Part shown: positions 55,570 to 64,000 of the stretch, piece after piece
Layout: each line of letters starts with the position of its first letter
Numbering within the stretch: the first letter of the stretch is position 1
DNA from: Tolypeutes matacus
Taxonomy: Eukaryota > Chordata > Mammalia > Cingulata > Chlamyphoridae
Direction: 5' to 3'
NCBI GenBank assembly: GCA_026826555.1
Contig: JAKSZT010054335.1
Location: 7,659,557-7,723,556 of the forward strand
Length of the DNA stretch: 64,000 nucleotides
Position numbers and translations under genes: made by a program
The notes under the pieces: generated by a model
Database searches by the model: none
Seen by the model: the letters and a program-made list of their open reading frames with translations, nothing else
What the model was told of the DNA's origin: nothing

Positions 55570-55769
55570 TTACTGTTCTCAAAAAGAATGCAAATAAAAG
55601 AGGAAAAGGAATGGGTAAAATGTAGGAAAATAAGAAAACAGCAAAATGATTGATTGAAACCTAATCTTATCAACAATCACAATAAATGTAAGTGATCTAA
55701 AACTACCCCCAGTTATAAAGCAAAGATTGTAAGGTTGGATAGAGAAGCAAGGCCCAATTATATGCTGCT
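55570..55769 (+). pseudogene. L1 ORF2 endonuclease-region remnant, 5' block
   Basis: CAACAATCACAATAAATGTAAGTGATCTAAAACTA...GGCCCAATTATATGCTGCT matches L1 ORF2 endonuclease coding sequence. It resumes, after the nested insertions, at CTGTGAAATGCACTTTAAATATGAAGGCACAGG (56877). Confidence 0.85.
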
Positions 55770-56871
55770 TGTGGTGGATTTAAAAGTGGTATTCCCCTGC
55801 CAGGCCCCATGAGTGGGTGTGCCCCCCAGGCACCGCGAGCGGGTGCACCGCCAGGCTCTGTGAGCCACACGGCAAGATGATGACGTAACAGGAGAGTGAC
55901 ACAAGGGAGAGCCAAGACAAGATGCAAATAAAAAACCAGGAACTAAGGTGGCGCAGGTGGTAGGTCGCCTCTCTCCCGGAGGTTCCGAGGATCGAATCCT
56001 AGTGAAGACAGGAGGAGAAGGATGAAAAGAGAGGGCAGGAAATGGACACAGAGAGTTGCCCAGAGAATGGACACAAAAACAGCAAAAACAGGGGGAGGGG
56101 TAAAAATGGATAAAAGTAAATAAAGAAATAAATCCTTAAAAAAAAAGTATAGGGGAGGAAGATGTGGCCTATAGTTAGTAGTAATATTTTGACGATGCTC
56201 TTTCATGATTTGTTAACAAATGGTTCACAACAGTGCAGGGTGTTTGTAGGGGTGATATGTGGGAGCCCTGTGTGATGTTTGGCATGTTTGTTTTGTAAGT
56301 TCATGATGTTTACTGAACACTTAGAGTTTATGTATGTCCATGTATGAATGATAGACTTCAATAAATTGTTTAAATATTAAAAAAAAAAAAAATGGTGCTC
56401 CAAAGAGATCCATGTCCTACTCCATGGAACCAGTGAATGTTACCGTATACGGCAAAGGAAGGAGGGTGTCTTTGCAGACATGAACAAGTTAAGGATTTTG
56501 AGATTATCCTGGATTATCGGAATGAGTCCTAAATACAGTCTCATGTATCCTTATAAGTAGAAGGCAGCAGGAGCTTTCAGACATACAGAGAAGAAGGTAA
56601 AGTGGAGATGGCGCAGAGAGAGATTTGGAGATGCTGGCCTTGAAGAGGGAGCGATACAGCCGCAAGCCGAGGAACGCCTGCAGCCACCAGGAGGTGGGAA
56701 AGACAAGGGCGGACCCTCCCCTGGAGCATGTGGAGGGCGTGCACTGCCCTGCGGACTCCTGGATGTCAGCCAGCGATGCTGACTTTGGACTTCTGGCCTC
56801 CAGAACTGTGAGAAAATGAATTTCTGTTTTTTAAGCCACTATTTGTTACAGCAGCCACAGAAACAAATATA
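55770..56871 (+). mobile_element. MaLR-type LTR with 5-bp TSD, split by a retroposon
   Basis: Starts TGTGGTGGATTTAAA (55770-55784) and resumes at TGGTGCTCCAAAGAGATCCATGTCC (56393), then GTGTCTTTGCAGACATGAACAAGTTAAGG, GATTATCCTGGATTATC, TCCTTATAAG, CCTCCAGAACTGTGAGAAAATGAATTTCTG and ...TTTGTTACAGCAGCC. CTGCT at 55765-55769 and 56872-56876 is the 5-bp target duplication and restores the L1 sequence when the insert is removed. LTR proper is about 490 bp. Confidence 0.88.
55785..56392 (+). mobile_element. composite retroposon, copy 2, with poly(A)
   Basis: About 608 bp. Parts: three imperfect ~27-bp repeats (CAGGCCCCATGAGTGGGTGTGCC, 55801-55865); a conserved segment GATGATGACGTAACAGG; a tRNA-like region with A box TGGCGCAGGTGG (55949-55960) and B box GGATCGAATCC (55989-55999); a spacer ending AATAAATCCTTAAAAAAAAA (to 56144); an L1-type 3' tail (56150-56378); poly(A) 56379-56392. 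Same architecture as 45998-46480. Inserted in the LTR of 55770-56871. Confidence 0.8.
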
Positions 56872-57277
56872 CTGCTCTGTGAAATGCACTTTAAATATGA
56901 AGGCACAGGTAGGTTCAAAGTAATTCAGTTAAAAAGATATACCATGCTAACACGTCAAAAGAAAGCTGGAGGTGCTGTGATAACATCAGACAAAGTAGAT
57001 TTCACAGTGAAGAATATCACTAAGAATAAAGAAGTCCATTTCACAATGGCAAAGGAGCCAATTAATAAGTGAACATAACTGTCATAAATATTTATGCCCT
57101 TCATGAGAGAGCTCTAAAACACATGAAGCAAAATCAGAGAGAGCCGCAAGGGAAATCACACAAATCTACATCATGGTCAGAGGTTTCAACATCCCTCCCT
57201 CAACAATGGAGGGGACAAATAGAGTCAAAATTAGATTAATTTTTAGTAGACTGAGCAGGCTAAGCAGATTTAGCAGC

Positions 57278-57569
57278 CTTGAACAGCACGGCCCTCAACT
57301 CGACCTTGAACAGCACGGCTCTCAACTCGACCTTGAACGGCACGGCTCTCAACTCGACCNNNNNNNNNNAACTCGACCTTGAACGGCACGGCTCTCAACT
57401 CGACCTTGAACGGCACTGCTCTCCAATTCGACCTTGAACGGCACAGCTCTCAACTCGACCTTGAACGGCACGGCTCTCCAATTCGACCTTGAACAGCACG
57501 GCTCTCAACTCGACCTTGAACAGCACGGCTCTCAACTCGACCTTGAACAGCAAGGCTCTCCAACTTGAC
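57278..57569. repeat. 27-bp minisatellite derived from L1 ORF2
   Basis: About eleven units of CTTGAACAGCACGGCTCTCAACTCGAC (27 bp, three units of 28 bp), located exactly where L1 ORF2 endonuclease sequence reads GAACAACACTATAAACCAACTAGAC-like. L1 sequence continues on both sides (AACAATGGAGGGGACAAATAGAGTC before, CACACCAGTCAACAACAGCAGGAC after). The unit is nine codons long, so the frame 57173-57382 repeats LEQHGSQLD. Units with GAACGG cluster in the middle and GAACAG at the ends. Confidence 0.95.
57360..57369. other. assembly gap (10 N)
   Basis: Ten Ns inside the 27-bp array; the true number of units there is unknown. A short N run in a tandem array usually marks a collapsed or unresolved repeat. 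Confidence 1.
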
Positions 57570-59389
57570 CTTGTTGAATTTTAGCACACACCAGTCAACA
57601 ACAGCAGGACAAACTTTCTTTTGAAGTTCACTCAGAAGATTAACGGAGATAGACCATAATAGGACCATAAAGCAAATCTCAATAAATTTATAAGGATTCA
57701 AGTCAAGCAAAGTACGTTTTCTGACCACAATGGAATTATACTGGAGATTAATAACAAAAAGATATTTGTTTGGAGAAAACCTCCAAATTTTTGGAAATTG
57801 CCTAACACATTTCTAAATAACCCATGGATCAAAGAAGAGATTGAAAGGAAAGTTATATTGTATTTTGAACTGAGTGAAAATGAAAATACAACATATAAGA
57901 ATTGTGGGCTACTATTAAGATAGTACTGGAGGGAATTAAATACTTATATTAGAAAAAGAAGAAACAACTCAAATCAATGACCTCAGCTTCTACCTCAAGA
58001 AGCTGGAAAAAGAAGAGCAATTTAACCCCAAAGTAAATAGAAGGAAATAAAAAAGATAAAAATGGAAGTCAATGAACTAGAAAACAGGAAAACAATAGAG
58101 AAAATCAGTGAACCTAAAACCTGGTTCTTTAAGAAGTCAACAAAATGGATAAATCCCCAGCCAGACTGATCAGGAAAAAAAAAGAGACATGATACAATTG
58201 ACCAATATCAGGAATGAGAGAGGTGACATCATCGAGGTTTTACAGAATTTAAAAGGAGAATAAGGGAATAAATGGGCAGTTTTATGCCAATAAACATGAC
58301 AACTGAGGTAAAATGGGGAAATCCCTTGAAAGACCCAAGCTACCAAATCTTACTTAGGAAGAAAGACCTGACTGAACTGCCCTGTATCCACATTAATTTT
58401 AGTTAAACGCCCTGCCACGGAGATAAACCTGGGCAGGAAGGCTGCTCTGGTGAATTACACTCAATATTAAAGGAAGGAAAGTATGGATCCTACACAGTCT
58501 TACAGATTGAAAAGGACAGAGTGCTGCCCAACGCAAAAAAAAAAAAAAGCTATTAGCTACTTATGAGGCAGTGTCATCCTAATACCAAAACCAAGCAGAT
58601 GTTATAGAAAACTACAGAACAATATCCTTCATCAACATAGACACAAACATTCTAGACCAAATTTTAGCAAACTGAATGTAAGAACGTGTAAAAATGATAG
58701 ATACATCACGATCAAACTGAATTTTTCCCAGGAATGAAAGATTGGTTTAATATTTAAAAATCAGTGTAATTCACCATAAAAGCAAACTGAAAAACAAAAG
58801 CTGTATGGTCAGCTCAATAGATACTGAAAAAGACCTTGACAAAATCCAGGAGCCATTCCTGATAAAAACTGTTGGCCAAGTAGGGATACAAGCAAACTTC
58901 CTCAACCTTACACATAGCACATGCCAAAACCACATCATTTGCATCACACTTAACGGTGAAAGCTGACCGCTTACCCCAGAACCCAGGAACAAGATGAGGA
59001 TGTGAACTCACCACTGCTGCTCACTTCTATTCAGATTTTCCCATTGAGGCCATAAAAAGAAATAAAAGGAATCCGATTTGAAAAGGAAAAAGCACAACTA
59101 TGTTTATTTTTAGATCACACGATCTCATATGTAGAAAATCCAATGAAATCTACATCCAAAAAAGCTACTAGAAATAAATTAGTTTACCAAATTTGCAAGA
59201 TAACGCCTATTCACTCTTCAAGTCTCAGTTTAAATGGCTTCTTCAGAAATACCTGCTCTTCAAAAGACTGTTAAGAGACTGAAAAGATAAGCTACAGACT
59301 TGGAAAAAATATTTCCAAATCATGCATGTAAAAAAAATATTTCGTATCCATACTATATAAAGAGCTGGCCAAAGTCAATACTAAGTGTG

Positions 59390-59985
59390 GCTGGATCTCC
59401 TCTAGGTTCTTGGCTATATTAGGTAAAAGAATTTAAGAACATGCTGGTTTATTTAGGCCAGTAGTTTATTAAGGAAATGAGAGGAGAAAATAACAGATTG
59501 TGGGTCCCAGATATGCTTGTGGGCTGGTCCATTCAGAAAGAGAGAAAAAGGGACAATTTAGCCTCTGCATTTGCTTTTAAACCATTAATTACTCCTTCCA
59601 CTTGCTAATGTTTGGGGGAGGGGTCCCAGTTCTTTGCTGTTTTGACTGATTACCACTCTGGGGGGAGGGGGACTTCCAATGATAAGGCCCCTTACAGCTA
59701 TCCCGGGGGTTTTCCTTGATCCAGGATGATCAAGGAAATTCTTGTGAGTTCTTCCAGCTGCTTCCTGGTGGGTCTTTCTCTCAGAGGATCTCCAGGTGGA
59801 ATTCCATGGCCATGCTTTTCTGCCAGGCCCCAGATTCATCTTCTCATTCCCTAAACTAGGCGGCTTCAACTCCCCCTCACAGGGTTTACGCCCTTATTCT
59901 TAAGGGGTGCTGAAGGATGATGGCCATTCTTCTGTAGCTACTTCCTGCTGGTTAGGCCCTACCTGACAAGGTGTAAAACCCTCTT
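59390..59985 (-). mobile_element. ERV LTR family D, copy 3
   Basis: Collinear with 39085-39645: TTCTTGGCTATATTAGG, GGCCAGTAGTTTATTAAGG, GAGGAGAAAATAACAGATTGTGGGTCCCAGA, TTTTAAACCATTAATTACTCC, TTTGCTGTTTTGACTG and CAGGCCCCAGATTCATCTTCTCATTCCCTAAACTAGGCGGCTTCA. AATAAACTACTGGCC marks its polyadenylation signal on the minus strand. It interrupts or abuts the end of the L1 pseudogene and would be the 3' LTR of a minus-strand provirus. Confidence 0.85.
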
Positions 59986-59999
59986 GCTACCTTATTGAG

Positions 60000-60900
60000 G
60001 TTGGGGGAAGACGAATCTGGCACCGTGGGTGGAGCTGGATGAAAGCCTCTTGGCCAACAAGGTCCTGATTCTGGAAGAAATCAGCTGAATTAGAATTGTG
60101 CATGTATATGGCTCCACTAAAAGGTACTGGACCCCAAGAGTAGGAAAGGCCAGGTGCCCGCAGGGGCTGCGTCCTCCCAGAGTTGGTGGGCTTTGTCGTG
60201 CAGGTGTTGAGTGCTGTTCAGGACTATTCCAGCGTGGTTTACATGGAGACAGCATTCCTCTTTAAGGAGCAGACAGTTCCCCCTGTGCAGCCGTTACATG
60301 GTAAGTGCCCTGCGATTTAGCAGCACACATCAGCGAGAAAGCCCATTTGCTGTCTTAGAGCTCCTCACGTTTGGCTAGTTTCTTTTATGCTGTTAGATGA
60401 CTTCAGGGAGAGATTGTGGTAGGTTTGCTGGGCTTGAGCATGAACTGCTAAACCCAGTTCCCACGGTGGTGGCTATGCTTAGGACAGCTAGGCGGGCAAG
60501 AAGAGAGTCCCTGCTCTGGGCATAAGCTCACAAAGGCAGTATAGGCAGTAACAAGACAGGTGTGTGGCAAGCAAAATAAAGACAGTGCTTAAGAGAGCCA
60601 TTCTCTTGTTTTATAAGCACATTCACTGATTACTTAGAAAATGAATTAAATTTACTAAGACTTTTAACATGTTCAATATCCCTCTGCATATGATCTAAAA
60701 CAGAAAATATATCATAATCAGGCATATAGGTACAGCACTTAATACTGATCCATGTAGAAGTTCCTCTTTGAGCTGCGGTTAATAGATCTAAGCTCCAGGT
60801 TTGCAATACCACATGTTCTCTCTCCGTGGGAGCAGGCCATATGCCAATCGTGATTAAGTTCTACTTCCGTCACTCTGGTGATCACTGCTCCACGTGGTAT
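60000..60900 (-). pseudogene. env: family D env remnant with TM cysteine motif
   Basis: Minus frame 60630-60812 reads LDLLTAAQRGT followed by a stretch in which the CX6CC motif of gammaretrovirus-type TM proteins survives except that the first cysteine is a serine (…GTSTWISIKCC…). A tyrosine-containing segment and a charged helical stretch follow, then a stop. No start of SU, furin site or membrane anchor can be followed continuously. Position next to the 59390 LTR fits the 3' end of a minus-strand provirus. Confidence 0.65.
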
Positions 60901-63535
60901 GCCCTTCACACAGCCGGCGTGCTGCAGCTTCGGTGACCCTAGAGAGAAGCTGGGAAGGTGGGCTCCAGTGTTTCAGCGACCTTCAGCACTATGAAACACA
61001 GCCAGTCTGGAGGCAACGGCCACTGTGCCTCTGGCCATATCCAGCCATCACCGGCTGCTGCAGGAGTCAGAAACTGCATCGCACTCTCCATCCACTTCAG
61101 GAGCATGTCCAGAGATGTAGCAGATACTTTTATTGTTTTGGGGGTCAGTGACCAACCTGGCCGATAACTCAAATGGAGAGGCAACATGCAGTGTGCTGAA
61201 GGCCTGGTTTGAATGTACAAGAGAGTTTGACGATACTGAAGTCTCTCTCTTTTAATTTTCATACACTTTTTAAATACTTCCAATGCAATGTATAACATAT
61301 CAAATGAACTTAACTTTTTAGTACTTTGCTTTCTACTTTTACACCTTTTACCATGATTTCATTAATTAACAGGTATTTCACTTTGGCAGTACAAGAAAAA
61401 CTTTCTCCATTATTTTATGAAAAACTAAGATTCCCAATGGAATCAAGGTTATCTTTCCTTACCACCACTTTAACATGCAGACTGTGGTGACCTCTGACAG
61501 ATTCTCTTGTTATAAAGTTACTTTTTGCTATCAATATCAATTAAGGTTTCTCATTAATAATGACCTCCTGGAATTAGCCATTCAAATGCTTTAGTTTAGA
61601 AGATGCTTTCATAAACTCCCTAGAATTAACCATAACCACATAGAATGTTAATTTATTTAATTAGTATCCTATTAACATAGGGAGATAACACCCAAACTAA
61701 ATAAAACTGGAACTGGTGAATAATCTTAAAAGCATACTGACTGCTAGGTTCTGAAATAAAATAGCTTAGGGAAAACCTTTTTCCTATTCCAATAGTTTCT
61801 ATATCCAGATTTCTATATGACCTTTCCATCCTGCTCTGCCTAATTTGGGCTCCAGGATACTTATTCACATGTATAAGTGCATATTTGATTTTTAACTATT
61901 TGAATAGAGCTCTTTTAAGAATTTTCATTTGTTGTAATTTGATATTACCACCTTGATGAATGAAGATATACAAATAGGCAGACCAGACCCCAATAGAGCG
62001 TTAGACACAGAAACACACAGCTCACTGTTACTTATAATTTTCATCCTCTTACAAAATATATTTAACTGTAAGATAACATTTAAAAATTCTCTTTGAAGGC
62101 TATTTCTAATTAATCTAATATGCACTGTGACCATGAAGTTTTGCACAAGAATTTTGTTCTCTAATTATTGCATTATAACCGAAACGTCCTCAATGCTTCC
62201 AAATACAATTTGCAACATTTTCCTTTGCTTCAGAGCTTTGCACTTTCCCATTTTGACTTTGGAAGACCTGGGGTGAGCAGCTCTAATTTCAGTATACATT
62301 CACGGGGGTTGTTGAAGCCTCAGGGAAACTGGTTTCTCTCATGAATCGCTGCTTTTAGGAGCCTCAACACTAGAAGTGGGAGGCCCCTCGCTTCCCAGTC
62401 CTCGGAGATATCAGGACTCCAGTGGCCACTGGACTGGAAGACTGGACGTCCAGCCCCGAGGTCGAGAATTCCACCAGACAGCAATTGAGTCCTCATTTGG
62501 AGCCAGGAGAGAAGGCAGGTTACGGGCACCAGTGAAGGACAGGAGATGGGGGTGTCTCAGGTTTGCCTTCCCGAGCCGTGGGGGGCAGAAGCTGCCAGGC
62601 TACAAACAGGGGAGAATAGTTACCATCCCAAAGGCGAAGCCAGCCCTGAAATGACCATAAGCAAAGGCAAGCTCAGTTTAGATTCACCATCATAATAGCT
62701 AGCATAGTAATTTCAGTTGTTATCCTTCTGCTGTTTCATGATATAAAGGCATCTATCTAATGACCTTAACTTTTAGTTACACTTTCTAGAAGGTTTCCAC
62801 TTTAAAACAAATTGGGAACTTTTATTAACTAAGCCACAAGAATTTTATTAGTAACAAGTTTACTAAGTTTTTCTGCCTTTTTAGCCGTTGAACCAATTCC
62901 ACTTGTGATTTATACATCAAATTCAATTGTGACAGTGTTGACATTTAAAGACTCATTTTTAGGTTACATTTCACCAATATCTAATTTGTAACAGGCGAAC
63001 CCCAAATCTGGTTTCCTGGGCACAAGCAAACTGACAGAGTTAAAAACAGATTTAAAAGTTAACACAAAGTTAAGTAGATTAAAACAGAAGAGAGAATTTT
63101 ATACCCTTAGCATTTTCTAGGAACTTTTAAATCTTAATTGATGACATATGAGAAGGTTCCTTTTTCTCCAGGAGAGGTTTAGTACATGGCCTAGATCTTG
63201 GTCCCCATTCACTCCCCTTATGAGGCACAGCCCAGTTTAAACTGGGAAGGCTGTTTCCAAAAGGGAGTTTGGGGTGCATCTCCCAGTCTCTGTAAGAAGA
63301 CACGGCCATGTGGGCTCAGGCCCTCAGATCTGTCTGTCCTCTCCTTTCTTACACAGGTTCAGCTGGAATTCAGGGTCCCATGCAGAGCCCACTCTTGGCC
63401 ATGCTGTGGCCACGTAGCCCATGAGGAGGCAGGCAGGTTTCCCCGATCCCCGAGAAGACACCCCTACGGGGAGTCTGCTGGTGGACTAGACTGTGCTCCT
63501 TATTCTAGGAGAAAAGGAGCATGGCTAAAACTTCA
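60901..63535 (-). other. probable proviral interior and AT-rich DNA, unassigned
   Basis: Lies between env remnant and the internal segment at 63540. I see no intact gag or pol motif. Minus frame 60939-61298 (119 codons) and plus frame 62376-62654 show no domain I recognise. It may be decayed proviral sequence or later insertions. Confidence 0.3.
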
Positions 63536-63539
63536 CCCT

Positions 63540-64000
63540 CCAAACTGAAGCCGCTTAAGTCTCGGGGGACGCTTGGGGGGGCTGCTGCCGGGCGTTCCCG
63601 GAGCTGAACTGGGTCTTGGACATGCCTGAACCTGCAGTTCAGACCAGAGCAGCCAAGCTGGGTTTGTGGGAGACGCTGGGAGCAGTTACCCCCGGACAGA
63701 AGCACCCAGGACGCGAGATTCTTCTTTTCTCTCTTTTGTCCTATTCTTACAGAAGTCGTAGGAAGCAGTCTTGTTTTATGGCTCTACCTGGGAGTTTTGC
63801 AGCTAAATCAGACATTAAGGCCAGTTAAGAGATTAGAGATCAATTGTTTCAGCAGTTGCCTCCTCAGGGCAAGAGGGTCCAAAACTTCACTAGCAAGTGC
63901 ATTTTCAGTTTCTAAGACATTCTGAAGCATTTCAATAGCCTTGAAATGGGAAATTCAGTAGTAGGAGGTGGGAAGATTAAATGTGGAGTTGAGGTGAATT
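63540..64000 (-). pseudogene. family D proviral internal segment, runs off window
   Basis: Matches 37860-38600 in blocks: CAGTTCAGACCAGAGCAGCCAAGCTGG...GTGGGAGACGC, GATTAGAGATCAATTGTTTCAG, CACTAGCAAGTGCATTTTCAG, ACATTCTGAAGCATTTCAATAG and GGGAAATTCAGTAGTAGGAGGTGGG. Both regions are on the minus strand relative to their LTRs. No frame preserved. Confidence 0.65.

Larger units (their letters stand above)
56877..59385 (+). pseudogene. L1 ORF2 pseudogene, main block
   Basis: Endonuclease part from 56877 (GCTGGAGGTGCTGTGATAACATCAGACAAAGTAG), then TTTGGAAATTGCCTAACACATTTCTAAATAACCCATGG, the RT region (AAACTACAGAACAATATCCTTCATCAACATAGAC; ATTCACCATAAAAGC; GATACTGAAAAAGACCTTGACAAAATCC; AGATCACACGATCTC where the YADD motif would lie), and a C-terminal scrap at 59265-59385. 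Numerous stops and deletions. 59200-59262 looks like an L2 fragment. Dead copy of an old L1. Confidence 0.9.

Noticed and set aside
57173..57382. 69-codon frame with LEQHGSQLD repeats
   Set aside because: It is a 27-bp array inside an L1 pseudogene and runs across an N gap; interesting for origin but not a gene.
57278..57569. CRISPR array
   Set aside because: Units are directly adjacent without spacers and the genome is mammalian. The same holds for the arrays at 1, 31225 and 48137.

Overview
This is mammalian nuclear DNA, almost certainly xenarthran and most likely armadillo. The diagnostic feature is a tRNA-Ala-derived SINE of the DAS type, as monomer or dimer, at 10.3, 17.5, 25.3 and 46.5 kb. 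Around it lie L1M/HAL1, L2, MIR, MER5A, MER20 and MaLR-like repeats that are shared by all placental mammals. I worked by eye, so family names rest on remembered consensus sequences and element borders are usually good to a few tens of bases. I found no host protein-coding gene that I can defend. Nearly every long open reading frame is a shadow of a tandem array, a retroelement remnant, or GC-rich chance.

Layout. 1-3.4 kb: a 60-bp minisatellite, a CA/TG run, an LTR-like repeat and a CpG-rich block. 4-8.9 kb: a badly deleted gammaretrovirus-like provirus on the + strand (gag linker, integrase C-terminus and env TM remnants between two related LTRs). Its upstream LTR carries 95 bp of almost perfect telomere repeat where the sister LTR has its TATA box. 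9-30 kb: ordinary intergenic DNA with LTRs, SINEs, an L1M 3' end split by a 674-bp LTR, and a few GC-rich blocks. 30.9-32.8 kb: an ancient dispersed repeat containing a ~1.3-kb minisatellite that grew out of it. 33-36.6 kb: layered L1/HAL1 sequence, a 189-bp retroposed insert with an exact 11-bp target duplication, and GATA arrays with identical 35-nt flanks. 37-39.7 kb: a second proviral remnant on the - strand. 42-48 kb: repeat B LTR, hAT elements (MER5A, MER20, a 195-bp TIR element), CpG-rich DNA, a composite retroposon and L1 tails. 48.1-48.5 kb: a 31-bp GC minisatellite. 52.7-55.6 kb: antisense L1/HAL1. 55.6-59.4 kb: a sense L1 ORF2 pseudogene interrupted by an LTR that is itself interrupted by a composite retroposon; a 27-bp piece of ORF2 has expanded into a tandem array containing the only assembly gap. 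59.4-64 kb: a third LTR of the - strand family, with env TM remnant and internal sequence running off the window.

No genes act together here. The common theme is that several tandem arrays arose inside dispersed repeats: telomere repeat inside an LTR, a 50/59-bp array inside an ancient repeat, a 27-bp array inside L1 ORF2, and GATA arrays inside L1 3' UTR sequence. Clustered minisatellites, GC-rich blocks and a telomeric tract would fit a subtelomeric or once-terminal location, but that is inference only.
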